Positions 1-9,020 of a DNA stretch of 64,000 nt are shown here, in pieces (the first letter of the stretch is position 1; every line of letters begins with the position of its first letter). Source of the DNA: Flavobacterium marginilacus. Its GTDB lineage: Bacteria; Bacteroidota; Bacteroidia; Flavobacteriales; Flavobacteriaceae. Position numbers and translations under genes: made by a program. The stretch lies in contig NZ_CP113975.1 of NCBI RefSeq assembly GCF_026870155.1, positions 4,464,001 through 4,528,000 on the forward strand, written 5' to 3'. The notes beneath the pieces were generated by a model that did not search any database, was not told where the DNA came from, and saw only the letters and a program-made list of their open reading frames with translations.

Positions 1-65
1 GCAATAAAAACAGGAGAAGACTTAACAATAAAATTCAACTTAAACTTTAATTAAATACCATAATC

Positions 66-1484
66 ATGAGAAAAATTTATCTCTTAGCAGCAGGTCTACT
101 AACTATGGCTGCTGCAAACGCTCAAGTTTCATTTGGGAACATGCAAAACCAAATTTCAAGAAGCAAAGATGGAATCAACGTTTTTGATGTACAAAAAAAT
201 GATGCAGAATTCAAAGGGCTAAGTGTCGATTTAGGAGGTGCATTCAATATGGATTTCCAAGCAATAAATTCCTTCAATGACCAGCCTGAAACCTTTGCTG
301 CCCCTGCAAAAATTATTGGTTACCGATTAATGAATACTGAAAACAACTTTGTTCTTCCCGCTGCTGATATGACAATTGCCGCTCAATTATATGATGGTGT
401 AAGAGTAAATCTAGATATTTATTTAGCTTCAAGACACCACAATGATACTTATGCAAGAGGCGGTTATTTACAAATTGACAAGCTGGACTTCATCAAAAAA
501 GACTTCTTGGCTGATGTAATGCAATATGCAACAATTAAAATCGGACAAATGGAGAATAACTTTGGTGATGCACACTTTAGAAGTTCTGACAACGGTAGTA
601 CACTCAGAAATGCATTTGTTGGAAATAACATTATGAATCCTTTCACTACAGAGATGGGTATTGAAGTATATTACAACCGAAACGGATTCGTAAGCATGCT
701 GGGTGCTACAAATGGAAATTTAAATCAAGGTACGCAAGAAGTAATGTATCCTGCTCTTTCTCCAGCAACTCCAGATGCAAATACAGCAGTAAGCCCAACA
801 ATCTTAGCAAAATTTGGTTATGACAAAAAATTAAACAAAGATTTGAGAGTGAGACTTACAGGTTCTTTATACCATAATTCAAATTTGGGTAACTCAAATT
901 TATACTCATCTTCTAGATCTGGATTTGGTTTTTGGGGAGTATTAAACAATAATGCCTATACCAATTCTAATAATCCTAATACTGTTGCTAATCCAATTGC
1001 TGTTCCTACTAGTTATAATTCAACTTCTACACCAGAGGCAACTTTCAACCCTAACTTCAAAAACTGGGCTACTTCATACATGATTAACCCATTTGTAAAA
1101 TATCAGGGTCTTGAATTCTTTGGAACTATAGAATTAGCTTCAGGAGGTGATAAAGCAGGTGATGATACAAAACGTACTGCTAACCAATATGCTGGAGAGC
1201 TTATCTACAGATTTGGAAAAACAGAACAATTCTATATCGCTGGAAAATACAATACTGTGTCTGGAAAATTGTCTAATGCTGATGCAAAAAAAGTTACTGT
1301 AGACAAAATTGAATCAAGCATTGGCTGGTTCATGACAAAAAACATTGTAGCAAAATTAGATTATGTTAATCAAAACTATAGAGATTACACACAATTTATT
1401 GGAAATGTACCTACTGGAAATGTTAATAATTTTTATGGAGGTAAATTCAGCGGTCTGGTATTTGAAGCAGCAATTTCTTTCTAA
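66..1484 (+). CDS. Outer-membrane beta-barrel porin (OprO/OprP-like)
   Basis: Predicted outer-membrane barrel of 472 residues. A Sec signal peptide occupies about residues 1-19 and ends at ANA-Q. The rest is alternating polar/aromatic beta-strand sequence rich in Asn and Tyr, and the protein ends in EAAISF with the terminal Phe usual for barrels folded by BamA. The architecture fits phosphate-selective-porin-like proteins of Bacteroidota, but I see no substrate-specific motif, so the transported solute is unknown. The stop lies 3 bp before the next gene, which encodes a YceI-like protein, so the two are probably co-transcribed. The last ~57 codons recur as a decayed copy at 2173-2346. Confidence 0.7.
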   Translation: MRKIYLLAAGLLTMAAANAQVSFGNMQNQISRSKDGINVFDVQKNDAEFKGLSVDLGGAFNMDFQAINSFNDQPETFAAPAKIIGYRLMNTENNFVLPAADMTIAAQLYDGVRVNLDIYLASRHHNDTYARGGYLQIDKLDFIKKDFLADVMQYATIKIGQMENNFGDAHFRSSDNGSTLRNAFVGNNIMNPFTTEMGIEVYYNRNGFVSMLGATNGNLNQGTQEVMYPALSPATPDANTAVSPTILAKFGYDKKLNKDLRVRLTGSLYHNSNLGNSNLYSSSRSGFGFWGVLNNNAYTNSNNPNTVANPIAVPTSYNSTSTPEATFNPNFKNWATSYMINPFVKYQGLEFFGTIELASGGDKAGDDTKRTANQYAGELIYRFGKTEQFYIAGKYNTVSGKLSNADAKKVTVDKIESSIGWFMTKNIVAKLDYVNQNYRDYTQFIGNVPTGNVNNFYGGKFSGLVFEAAISF

Positions 1485-1487
1485 AAC

Positions 1488-2039
1488 ATGAACAGAATAT
1501 CAATTATAGCTATGGGTTTAGTTCTTCTTATTTCATTAGGAAGTGCTAAACCCATTTCTTCAATAATTGATTCCAATATTATTATCATTGACAGATTAGA
1601 AATAGAAATATCAGGAAATTCAACAATTGGCCAATACAACTGCTCCAATTCGCTTTCGTACAGAGATACCATTTATTTGAACTCAAACACAAAAAACAGT
1701 CTGAAATCCGAAATTTCAATGAATGACTTTGAATGCGGTAACAGAATTATGAACAAAGACGTAAAGACCACAGTAAAAGCAGTCAAATATCCCAAAAGCA
1801 CTGTTACCATTACCAACATAAAAGCATTTGGCACCAATTATAAATGCAGCTTGAATTTTCGCATAACAGACAAAACTCTTTCTTATCAAAACATGATTCT
1901 AAAAAACAACAAAGAATCTCTTGAAGGAAATATAGCAGTAAAATTTTCAGACATTGCTCTGGAACCGCCAACAAAAATGGGCGGTATCATAAAAGTAAAA
2001 GATGATTTTGTAATTCACTTCAGTCTTTACAAATCATAA
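1488..2039 (+). CDS. YceI-like periplasmic protein, copy 1
   Basis: A 183-residue protein with an N-terminal hydrophobic signal segment (about residues 1-20) followed by a beta-rich domain. The C-terminal half (FRITDKTLSYQ, LEGNIAVKF, KMGGIIKVKDDF) resembles the short YceI-like lipocalin-fold proteins of Flavobacteria, which bind isoprenoid or lipid-like ligands in better-studied members. Ligand and role are not visible here. Four cysteines (about residues 51, 82, 117 and nearby) are conserved with the paralog downstream and could form disulfides. It follows the porin by 3 bp. The paralog at 2348-2905 is very similar throughout, so this is one half of a tandem duplication. Confidence 0.6.
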   Translation: MNRISIIAMGLVLLISLGSAKPISSIIDSNIIIIDRLEIEISGNSTIGQYNCSNSLSYRDTIYLNSNTKNSLKSEISMNDFECGNRIMNKDVKTTVKAVKYPKSTVTITNIKAFGTNYKCSLNFRITDKTLSYQNMILKNNKESLEGNIAVKFSDIALEPPTKMGGIIKVKDDFVIHFSLYKS

Positions 2040-2072
2040 TATAATTCACCCTTTCATTTACCCCTTTTCAAA

Positions 2073-2107
2073 TCCCTAAAAACAATGGTTTTTATTGGGG
2101 TTTTTTT
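2073..2107 (+). terminator. Intrinsic terminator after YceI-like copy 1
   Basis: An interrupted stem pairs CCC and AAAAAC with GTTTTT and GGGG around a short loop, followed directly by seven T. It ends the first porin/YceI unit and separates it from the duplicated remnant. Confidence 0.6.
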
Positions 2108-2172
2108 GTTATAATTACGAAATCTACGAATTGATTAATAGATCTCTCTTTTTGAATTCTATTAATTTAGGC

Positions 2173-2346
2173 GAAGAGTCATTCGAACCCAGTTTAGGAT
2201 GGTTTATGACTAAAAATATTATTGCTAAATTAGCCTATACAAATCAAAACTATTCTGACTTCTCCCAATACAGCTGCAGCAGTTTAAATGACTTATACGG
2301 CGGTAATTTCAAAGGAGTTATGTTCGAAGCGGCTATCACTTTTTAA
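2173..2346 (+). pseudogene. Remnant of a second porin gene (C-terminal end only)
   Basis: An open stretch encoding GWFMTKNIIAKLAYTNQNY and ending YGGNFKGVMFEAAITF. It aligns without gaps, apart from a few residues in one loop, to the last ~57 residues of the porin at 66-1484 (GWFMTKNIVAKLDYVNQNY ... FEAAISF). Everything upstream of this in a normal porin (more than 400 codons and the signal peptide) is absent, and the open frame begins in unrelated sequence after a terminator. The remnant sits 1 bp upstream of YceI-like copy 2, exactly as the intact porin sits upstream of copy 1. I read it as the relic of a tandem duplication of the pair, followed by deletion of most of the second porin. Confidence 0.8.
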
Positions 2347-2347
2347 T

Positions 2348-2905
2348 ATGATAAAAAAAACAATAATAACAATTATGGGTTTAGCAATCTTCCTTTTATC
2401 AGGGGGTGCTAAGCCTATTTCTTTATTTAATGCAGACCCAAATGTCATAATAATTGACCAGATAAAAATAGAAATTCTAGGAAACTCAACGGTAGGTAAA
2501 TACCAATGCAGCTGTCCGCATCCTTTCAGAGATACTATTTTTTTAAATTCAGCTACAAAAAACAGTTTGAGGTCTGAAATCTCCACGGATAATTTTGACT
2601 GCGGTAACAGAATCATGAATAAAGATCTTAAGACCACAATCAAAGTAACTAAATTTCCAAAAAGCACTGTTACCATTAGTAATATAAAACCATCCGGTGG
2701 CAATTATAAATGCAGCATGAATTTTCGCATTACGGACAAAACACTTTCGTATCAAAACCTCAGCTTAACAAATACTAAAGAATCTCTTGAGGGAACAGTA
2801 GCTGTAAAATTTACAGATTTGCAGCTAGAACCGCCGACAAAAATGGGCGGTATTATAAAAGTAAAAAATGAATTTGTAATTCATTTTGTTTTATATAAAT
2901 TATAA
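2348..2905 (+). CDS. YceI-like periplasmic protein, copy 2
   Basis: A 185-residue paralog of the protein at 1488-2039, with a signal segment at residues 1-21 and the same core motifs (CGNRIMNKDLKTTIK, NFRITDKTLSYQN, LEPPTKMGGIIKVK). I start it at ATG 2348 (MIKKTII), which places a proper signal peptide at the N terminus. A longer in-frame reading from 2288 would run through the porin remnant and is unlikely. The cysteine pattern of copy 1 is kept and one extra CSC pair appears near residue 50. Function is probably the same as copy 1 (lipid or isoprenoid-like ligand binding in the periplasm by family analogy). Its own promoter is not obvious. Confidence 0.6.
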   Translation: MIKKTIITIMGLAIFLLSGGAKPISLFNADPNVIIIDQIKIEILGNSTVGKYQCSCPHPFRDTIFLNSATKNSLRSEISTDNFDCGNRIMNKDLKTTIKVTKFPKSTVTISNIKPSGGNYKCSMNFRITDKTLSYQNLSLTNTKESLEGTVAVKFTDLQLEPPTKMGGIIKVKNEFVIHFVLYKL

Positions 2906-3069
2906 ATTCTTTTGATTAAACAGCTATGAATCCTAAAGGCATCAGTCCAATTGGTTTTTTTTTTATTTATAGCATCTATATAAATTTTCTCAGATATTGT
3001 ATTTAAGTTTCTAATTCCAATTCTTCATCAAAATCAAATGCTCCTCCTCTTTTATAAATCTTAAATGAA

Positions 3070-3077
3070 TACCTTTG
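3070..3077 (+). promoter_or_regulatory. Candidate -7 box TACCTTTG
   Basis: This matches the Bacteroidota -7 consensus TAnnTTTG and lies 24 bp before the ATG at 3102. I see no clear -33 TTTG. Confidence 0.5.
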
Positions 3078-3101
3078 CAGCGAATTTTAATAACGTGTAA
3101 A

Positions 3102-3743
3102 ATGCATTTCATTTCCCAAGATTTAGAAGATTACATTGAACAGCATTCAGAAAAAGAGCCTGCTTTATTAGCTGCTTTAAACAAAGAAACTTATCAAAAA
3201 ATATTATTGCCACGAATGCTTAGCGGTCATTTTCAAGGCAGGGTTTTGAGTATGCTGGCAAAATTAATCCGGCCTGTGAATATTCTTGAAATTGGAACTT
3301 ACACAGGGTATTCCGCATTATGTCTGTGCGAAGGCATGCAGCAAAACGGTCAATTACATACAATTGATATCAAGGAAGAATTAGTCGATTTTCAGCGAAA
3401 GCATTTTGACAAATCACCTTGGGGAAAACAAATTACACAGCATCTTGGCGAAGCCATTAATATTATACCTACACTGGAAATAAAATTTGATCTGGTATTT
3501 ATCGATGCCGACAAAGAAAATTACCTCAATTATTTTGAAATGATTTTGCCAAAAATGAACAAAGGAGGTGTTATTTTATCGGACAATGTTTTATGGAGCG
3601 GTAAAGTTTTGGAACCAATACATCCAAATGACATCAGTACCAAAATACTGACTGAATACAATCAATTACTTAAAAACGACCCAAGAGTAGAAACTGTCTT
3701 ATTGCCCATCCGTGATGGACTGACAGTAAGCAGGGTGCTTTAA
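3102..3743 (+). CDS. SAM-dependent O-methyltransferase (family 3, COMT-like)
   Basis: A 213-residue class I methyltransferase of the catechol/caffeoyl-CoA O-methyltransferase type. SAM-binding motif I is ILEIGTYTGYSAL, the acidic residue after the second strand is in HTIDIKEE, and the metal-binding FIDADKENY motif precedes GGVILSDNVLWSG. The physiological acceptor is unknown. I start at ATG 3102 (MHFISQDLEDYI) rather than upstream in-frame codons because the TAnnTTTG box at 3070-3077 would leave those upstream of, or inside, the promoter. It is monocistronic and is followed by a strong terminator. Confidence 0.85.
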   Translation: MHFISQDLEDYIEQHSEKEPALLAALNKETYQKILLPRMLSGHFQGRVLSMLAKLIRPVNILEIGTYTGYSALCLCEGMQQNGQLHTIDIKEELVDFQRKHFDKSPWGKQITQHLGEAINIIPTLEIKFDLVFIDADKENYLNYFEMILPKMNKGGVILSDNVLWSGKVLEPIHPNDISTKILTEYNQLLKNDPRVETVLLPIRDGLTVSRVL

Positions 3744-3762
3744 TAACTGAATATTTAATTTA

Positions 3763-3799
3763 AAAAAGGGTGCGAAAAATAAATTCCGCACCCTTTTTT
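3763..3799. terminator. Bidirectional intrinsic terminator
   Basis: The stem GGGTGCG (3768-3774) pairs with CGCACCC (3787-3793), with A-rich sequence on the left and T-rich on the right. It can end both the methyltransferase (+) and gpmI (-), which converge here. Confidence 0.85.
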
Positions 3800-3896
3800 G
3801 TATTATCAAAAGCTTCAGACAAAGCTTTTAACTTGAATTATCATCTGAAAACATCAATCTTCTTTTCTGCTTCAAAAAATAACAATCGAATATAGA

Positions 3897-5414
3897 TTAA
3901 AGTAACGAATGACGAGTCATTGCTGCTGGCTGTTCAACACCCATCAAAGCCAATACAGTTGGAGCAATATCACCCAAAACTCCATCATTGATAGTTTTAA
4001 TGTCTTTATCTACTAAAATAATCGGCACTGGATTTGTAGTATGAGCCGTATTTGGAGAACCGTCAGGATTAATCATCGTTTCGCAGTTTCCATGGTCTGC
4101 AATTATGATCGTTGTATAATCATTGGCAAGAGCCGCTTCGACAACTTCTTTCACACAGGCATCAACAGCTTCACAAGCTTGGATAGCGGCACTCATAATC
4201 CCTGTATGTCCTACCATGTCGCCATTGGCAAAGTTTAAACATACAAAATCAACCTCTCCTTTGTTCAATTCAGGAACCAAAGCATCTTTTAATTCATAAG
4301 CGCTCATTTCCGGCTGTAAATCATAAGTAGCAACTTTTGGAGAGTTTCTCAAAATTCTGCTTTCGCCTTCAAACGGAACTTCTCTACCTCCGGAAAAAAA
4401 GAATGTCACGTGAGGATATTTTTCTGTTTCGGCAATACGGATTTGTTTTTTGCTGGCTTTTTCCAAAACTTCACCCAATGTTTCAGTGATATTATCTTTA
4501 TTATAAACCACTTTTACATTTTCATAAGTTTCATCATAATTTGTAAGCGTCACATAGTACAGCTGCAGTTTGTGCATGTTTTGCTCATGAAAATCTTTTT
4601 GCGAAAGCGCTTCAGTCAATTCACGTCCTCTATCAGTTCTGAAGTTGAAGAAAATAACGACATCATCTTTTTCAATAGCTGCAATCGGACTGTTATTGTT
4701 ATCTACAATTGCCACGGGCGCAATAAATTCATCAGTTACATCTGCTTGGTAACTTGCGTTAATAGCTGCAACTGGATCTAAAGCTTTGGCTCCAGTTCCG
4801 TTTACAACTAAATCGTAAGCAAGTTTCACACGCTCCCAGCGTTTATCACGGTCCATTGCATAATAACGGCCAATAACAGAAGCTATTTTTACAGGAGTAT
4901 TTTTGATATAATTTTGTAAATCCTGAATGTAGTCTTTTCCAGATTTTGGATCAACATCACGTCCGTCAGTAAATGCATGAATGAAAACATTGTCCAATCC
5001 GTATTCTTGAGAAGCGTCAATTAATCCGCGTAAGTGTGAAGTATGTGAGTGAACACCTCCATCTGAAACTAATCCTAAAAAGTGTACTTTTTTATTGTTT
5101 TCTTTTGCATAAGTGAATGCATCAATTAACACTTGTTCCTTAGCTAGAGTTTTATTGGCAACTGCCAGATTAATTTTGGCTAAATCCTGATACACAATTC
5201 TTCCAGCTCCAAGGTTCATATGCCCTACTTCACTGTTTCCCATCTGCCCTTCAGGTAAACCAACATTCAATCCGTCAGTTCGAAGCTGTGCACTTGGATA
5301 TTTTGTATAAAGACTATTTATAAACGGAACATTTGCATTATCAATTGCAGAAACTTTCGGGTCAGGAGACTTTCCCCAACCGTCTAAAATCATTAAAATT
5401 ACTTTCTTGTTCAT
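3897..5414 (-). CDS. gpmI: 2,3-bisphosphoglycerate-independent phosphoglycerate mutase
   Basis: Cytosolic glycolytic enzyme that interconverts 3-phosphoglycerate and 2-phosphoglycerate through a phosphoserine intermediate. It is 505 residues from ATG 5414, the usual iPGM length. Metal ligand Asp11 is in MILDGWG, the nucleophile Ser61 is in GNSEVGHMNLGAGR, and the second metal site shows in ADHGNCE near the C terminus. An upstream in-frame start at 5525 would add 37 hydrophobic residues not found in the family and would pass through the promoter box at 5431-5438, so it is rejected. Monocistronic. Confidence 0.95.
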   Translation of the reverse strand: MNKKVILMILDGWGKSPDPKVSAIDNANVPFINSLYTKYPSAQLRTDGLNVGLPEGQMGNSEVGHMNLGAGRIVYQDLAKINLAVANKTLAKEQVLIDAFTYAKENNKKVHFLGLVSDGGVHSHTSHLRGLIDASQEYGLDNVFIHAFTDGRDVDPKSGKDYIQDLQNYIKNTPVKIASVIGRYYAMDRDKRWERVKLAYDLVVNGTGAKALDPVAAINASYQADVTDEFIAPVAIVDNNNSPIAAIEKDDVVIFFNFRTDRGRELTEALSQKDFHEQNMHKLQLYYVTLTNYDETYENVKVVYNKDNITETLGEVLEKASKKQIRIAETEKYPHVTFFFSGGREVPFEGESRILRNSPKVATYDLQPEMSAYELKDALVPELNKGEVDFVCLNFANGDMVGHTGIMSAAIQACEAVDACVKEVVEAALANDYTTIIIADHGNCETMINPDGSPNTAHTTNPVPIILVDKDIKTINDGVLGDIAPTVLALMGVEQPAAMTRHSLL

Positions 5415-5430
5415 GGTATGAAATTTTTTG

Positions 5431-5438
5431 CAAAGATA
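5431..5438 (-). promoter_or_regulatory. -7 box TATCTTTG for gpmI
   Basis: On the minus strand this reads TATCTTTG, a full TAnnTTTG match 16 bp before the gpmI ATG. A TTG lies further upstream than the usual 17-23 bp, so the -33 element is unclear. The rest of the 304-bp gap to 5719 shows no gene. Confidence 0.6.
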
Positions 5439-5718
5439 AGCCTTTCGCAAAAAATAGAAGTTAGTCAAAACCACTATTATACATAAAAAAGTGAAGTGCA
5501 ACAAATACTTAAAATTGTGTTGCAAAAAGCTGTTTTTTCTAAAAAAACTGCAAAAAAAATCTTCAAAAAAGCAAGCGTTTGAACTGCATTTTTAAGGATA
5601 ATTTTATCTTATAAAAGACGAGGCTGGCTATGTTTCTACAATATACTTTTGACCTCGTTATAATCGATGAAATATTTCACGCTTACTAAATCAATACTGC
5701 AGTTTTGGATAAAAATGA

Positions 5719-8112
5719 TTAAAATTTATTTTTTATAACATTGTAGTCAATGTAATAACGCATACTGATGGAGATGATATTCGTCACATTACTATTAAAA
5801 ACACTTGAAAAGTTGTTCGAGATGCTTTTTTCAACCTGATCGGTTTCTTCTAAAGCGTAATTGCGGTAAAGTATAATCATCTGACTGCCTGGCGCAAACC
5901 ACCAAGAGTAAGAAAGATCTAAATTCCAGGAATTGAAGTTTCTGTTTTTATTTAAATTGTAGCTAGAATTTGGAGTTAGGCTTCCATCATCCTGCAAAGT
6001 AAAGAATTCATGATTATCGGCATAAGACCAATAATACCGGACATCGAGATTTAATGCCATTCTGTTAGTCATAGCAAATTTGCCAGTGAGTATGTTTGAA
6101 AGAATCTCTCTGTTTCGTTCTGCAAATACGATACCGTTATTATCATATCCTACCCTTCCTCTGTCATTTTTTTTGTTAGTGTATTCTAAAGCATATTCTA
6201 ATGAAAACTGATTACTAAACCGATATTTTGGATTGATATAAACACCATATGTCTGCCTGTTTTCTTCGTCATATTTTACAAATGGAACAGTTGCATCAAT
6301 TGTAAATGCATGGTTTTTATTCCATTCAAAACCAAAATATGACGACAGTCTTTTAGGAACACGCACATAACGCCCATAAACGCGGGGTTCATAAAAATCA
6401 TAAGTTTCCTGTGGTGTATACTGCATAGAAAACTCATAATAAGTATTTTTTAAGGAAGAAGCCCCGATAGTGTTTTTCAGATAATCATCCTGAATTTTTC
6501 CTGTCGTGTTCTGAATCTCTAAATTAGCTTCTTGAGTTATTTTAAATGTATTAAAAACGGTAGTCGGATTTAGAATCCGATAACTTATATTAGCATAAGC
6601 TGCTTGATAATTAGTATAATAAATCAACCCTAGGTCGTTGATGTCATAATTTTCGGAAATATATTTTCCTGAAATTCCATAACGGATTTTCCCGCTTGTT
6701 TTTTCAAAATTCAATGCTGTTTTATAGCCATTATAATCTTCGTATGCGTTTATACTGCTGTATTTAAAATCACCATTTAAACTATAGCTGTTTTTTTTTG
6801 TGTTCAGGTCAAATAAAAGTCCAGAAACATTTGCATCTCTAAAACCGCCGTTACGGATTGTATTTGTATTGATAAAGGTCACTGATGAATTTTGATTAAA
6901 GCGCTGATCCAGTACTATTATATTATAATTTGCAAGCGGCTCAATAGTTTCTTTCCTTGTAATTGAAGTTATAGTATCTCTTATTGTGGCGTATGTCTTT
7001 TCTGTAATAGCATTCAAAAAACCAATTCCTAATCCTTTTTTGGTACGGCCGGATATTTTAACAGCGTTGAGTAAATCTACAGTACTTGGATAATCTGTAA
7101 TTTGTTCATTTTTTTTCAGAATAGGTTCAGCACTTGGAAAACCTCCTATTCTTCTGGAATAAAACAGATTCCCTTTAGAAAACAATTCAGTCCCTTCAGT
7201 AAAAAAAGGCCGGTTTTCATCCAGTTTCTGTTCAAATGGCTCTAAGTTTAAAATTGCATTATCAAATTTGGTCTGACCAAAATCCGGAACCAAAATAGCA
7301 TCCAGCGTAAAAGCATCATTGATTCCATATTTAATATCCAGCCCGCCTTTAAATGTATTATCTGACTGGTTATCATCTTTTTGATTATAAAAAGATGCAT
7401 ACGGAATAAAGAATAATCTGGTAGGTGTTTTAATATTTTCGATACCTTCCAGCAATCCATTTTGCGTGAGTTCGGCTCCTATCTTGGCATCAATCAGATT
7501 CCATGAATAAACCTGAACATCTCGTTCTATGTTTCTAAGAAAGTTGATGCCCCAAATCTGTTTTGCTGAATTAGTAAATCGGATTGCGGCATACGGAATT
7601 TTCATTTCTACAATCCAGCCCGTATCAGTGATTACTGCTTTACTGTCCCAAATTGCATCCCATGAAAAATCTTTATAATCTTCTGTTGCAATACAGTCTA
7701 ATTGGACTCCTGCAGCCGTAACATAAAATCTAAAATCCTGCTGCCCGTCATTAAATCCATTGATGAAGACCGAAAAATAATCACTAACCCCAAAACTGTC
7801 TCTATTAGTAATTTCTTTTTTTATTTTGTCTGGCTGGGGATCGTTCATGACTGCCGATATATAAATGGCATCGTTATCATATATGACTTTTACCTCGGTT
7901 TTCTTATTTTCACTTATAGCCTTGCCGTTATCAGGCTGATACATAACAAAATTAGATGCAGCATCAGCTGATTCCCAAGCCTCTTCATTTAGTTTTCCAT
8001 CAATTGAAATCCTCGATGTAATAGAATTCGTGTGAATAATTTTCTTTTGACAATAGAAACTGCTACTGCATAGAATTATTAAAAACACAAAAAAATTACG
8101 AGGTATAGTCAT
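5719..8112 (-). CDS. DUF5916 outer-membrane protein with CBM9-like N-terminal domain
   Basis: A 797-residue secreted protein typical of Bacteroidota. After a signal peptide (about residues 1-21, ending FYC-Q), residues ~30-230 form a carbohydrate-binding-family-9-like (DOMON-type) sandwich, marked by ISIDGKLNEEAWESAD, VKVIYDNDAIYISA and WIVEMKIPYAAIRF. The remaining ~550 residues are the DUF5916 region, with repeated amphipathic aromatic strands that look like an outer-membrane barrel. The true function is unknown; redox or carbohydrate binding has been proposed for the CBM9-like fold. Monocistronic, with a TAnnTTTG box 19 bp upstream of the ATG. Confidence 0.8.
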   Translation of the reverse strand: MTIPRNFFVFLIILCSSSFYCQKKIIHTNSITSRISIDGKLNEEAWESADAASNFVMYQPDNGKAISENKKTEVKVIYDNDAIYISAVMNDPQPDKIKKEITNRDSFGVSDYFSVFINGFNDGQQDFRFYVTAAGVQLDCIATEDYKDFSWDAIWDSKAVITDTGWIVEMKIPYAAIRFTNSAKQIWGINFLRNIERDVQVYSWNLIDAKIGAELTQNGLLEGIENIKTPTRLFFIPYASFYNQKDDNQSDNTFKGGLDIKYGINDAFTLDAILVPDFGQTKFDNAILNLEPFEQKLDENRPFFTEGTELFSKGNLFYSRRIGGFPSAEPILKKNEQITDYPSTVDLLNAVKISGRTKKGLGIGFLNAITEKTYATIRDTITSITRKETIEPLANYNIIVLDQRFNQNSSVTFINTNTIRNGGFRDANVSGLLFDLNTKKNSYSLNGDFKYSSINAYEDYNGYKTALNFEKTSGKIRYGISGKYISENYDINDLGLIYYTNYQAAYANISYRILNPTTVFNTFKITQEANLEIQNTTGKIQDDYLKNTIGASSLKNTYYEFSMQYTPQETYDFYEPRVYGRYVRVPKRLSSYFGFEWNKNHAFTIDATVPFVKYDEENRQTYGVYINPKYRFSNQFSLEYALEYTNKKNDRGRVGYDNNGIVFAERNREILSNILTGKFAMTNRMALNLDVRYYWSYADNHEFFTLQDDGSLTPNSSYNLNKNRNFNSWNLDLSYSWWFAPGSQMIILYRNYALEETDQVEKSISNNFSSVFNSNVTNIISISMRYYIDYNVIKNKF

Positions 8113-8131
8113 AAAAAACAGCGGTTTATAT

Positions 8132-8139
8132 CAAAAGTA
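8132..8139 (-). promoter_or_regulatory. -7 box TACTTTTG for the DUF5916 gene
   Basis: Minus-strand TACTTTTG, a full consensus match 19 bp before the ATG at 8112. Confidence 0.55.
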
Positions 8140-8232
8140 GTGATTTTTTTTATAAAAATTCATTTTAATTAAAAACTTTTTATTTTAAAAATCGTTGAAA
8201 TGTTAAAATTTATCGACAAAATACGTTTTATA

Positions 8233-8263
8233 TTTTGATAACTAATTATTATTTGTATTTTTG
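8233..8263 (+). promoter_or_regulatory. Complete Bacteroidota-type promoter (-33 TTTG, -7 TATTTTTG)
   Basis: TTTTG at 8233-8237 and TATTTTTG at 8256-8263 are separated by 18 bp, the spacing expected for the sigma-A promoter of this phylum. The ATG follows 19 bp later. Confidence 0.75.
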
Positions 8264-8282
8264 AAACCCCTAAATTTTTGTA

Positions 8283-9020
8283 ATGAATAGATACACAGCA
8301 GTTTATAAGTCAATTCTTGCTTTGGCTATTGTTTTTGCTTTATTTGCATTCACAGGCAGCTTAACAAATACAGCTAAAAGCACTCCTAAAAAGAAAATAG
8401 TTTCAGTTTTGAAATCTAATATCGACGCCAAAGTTGAAGACGTTTACAATGCTTTACAGTCAAATCAATTTGAATTACCAAACCAAACATGTTTTTGTGA
8501 AGCCCTAAAGGGTTTTTATACTTTGCAGGAAAAAGGAATTGTAAAAAGCAACATATTAACCCTTGTTGATTTTAGTTTATCATCCAATTTAAAACGCCTT
8601 TGGGTTATTGATTTATCAAGCAATCTGATTCTGCTTCAAACATTGGTAGCACACGGAAGAAATACTGGAGAAGAATTTGCAAATACTTTTTCAAACACTC
8701 CAGAATCTTTCAAGAGCAGTTTAGGTTTTTATGTAACAGGAGAAGTATACAAAGGAAAACACGGTATTTCTCTAAAATTAGACGGACTGGATAAAGGATT
8801 AAACGATAACGCCCGCGACAGAGCTGTTGTTCTTCATGGCGCTGATTATGTTTCGGAATCTTTTATAAAAAACCACAAACGATTAGGCAGAAGCCAAGGA
8901 TGTCCTGCTGTTCCGGTAGAATATGTTTCAGAAATTATTACGATGATTAAAGGTCAGTCCTGCCTGTATATTTATCATCCTTCAAATATTAAATCAAAAG
9001 AAAACAATTTAATTTCGTAA
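8283..9020 (+). CDS. Murein L,D-transpeptidase catalytic-domain protein
   Basis: A 245-residue exported protein with an N-terminal hydrophobic signal segment (about residues 8-27). The C-terminal domain carries the YkuD_2-type catalytic signature: His185 in LHGADYVS and nucleophile Cys207 in GRSQGCPAV. Such proteins act on peptidoglycan stem peptides in the periplasm, making or trimming 3-3 cross-links or attaching other groups. The exact reaction here cannot be told from sequence. Its stop overlaps by 12 bp the 3' end of a second, larger L,D-transpeptidase gene on the opposite strand, an unusual functional pairing. Confidence 0.8.
   Translation: MNRYTAVYKSILALAIVFALFAFTGSLTNTAKSTPKKKIVSVLKSNIDAKVEDVYNALQSNQFELPNQTCFCEALKGFYTLQEKGIVKSNILTLVDFSLSSNLKRLWVIDLSSNLILLQTLVAHGRNTGEEFANTFSNTPESFKSSLGFYVTGEVYKGKHGISLKLDGLDKGLNDNARDRAVVLHGADYVSESFIKNHKRLGRSQGCPAVPVEYVSEIITMIKGQSCLYIYHPSNIKSKENNLIS

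Noticed and set aside
2288..2347. An N-terminal extension of YceI-like copy 2
   Set aside because: The extra 20 residues overlap the porin remnant and would bury the signal peptide.
4410..4781. A 123-codon plus-strand frame within gpmI
   Set aside because: It is antisense to a clear enzyme gene, has no family resemblance and has no promoter box.
5415..5525. An N-terminal extension of gpmI with hydrophobic residues
   Set aside because: It crosses the TAnnTTTG box at 5431-5438, and iPGM is cytosolic with no such extension.
5644..5651. A plus-strand TACTTTTG box
   Set aside because: No plus-strand gene follows it; the next plus-strand start is 2.6 kb away.
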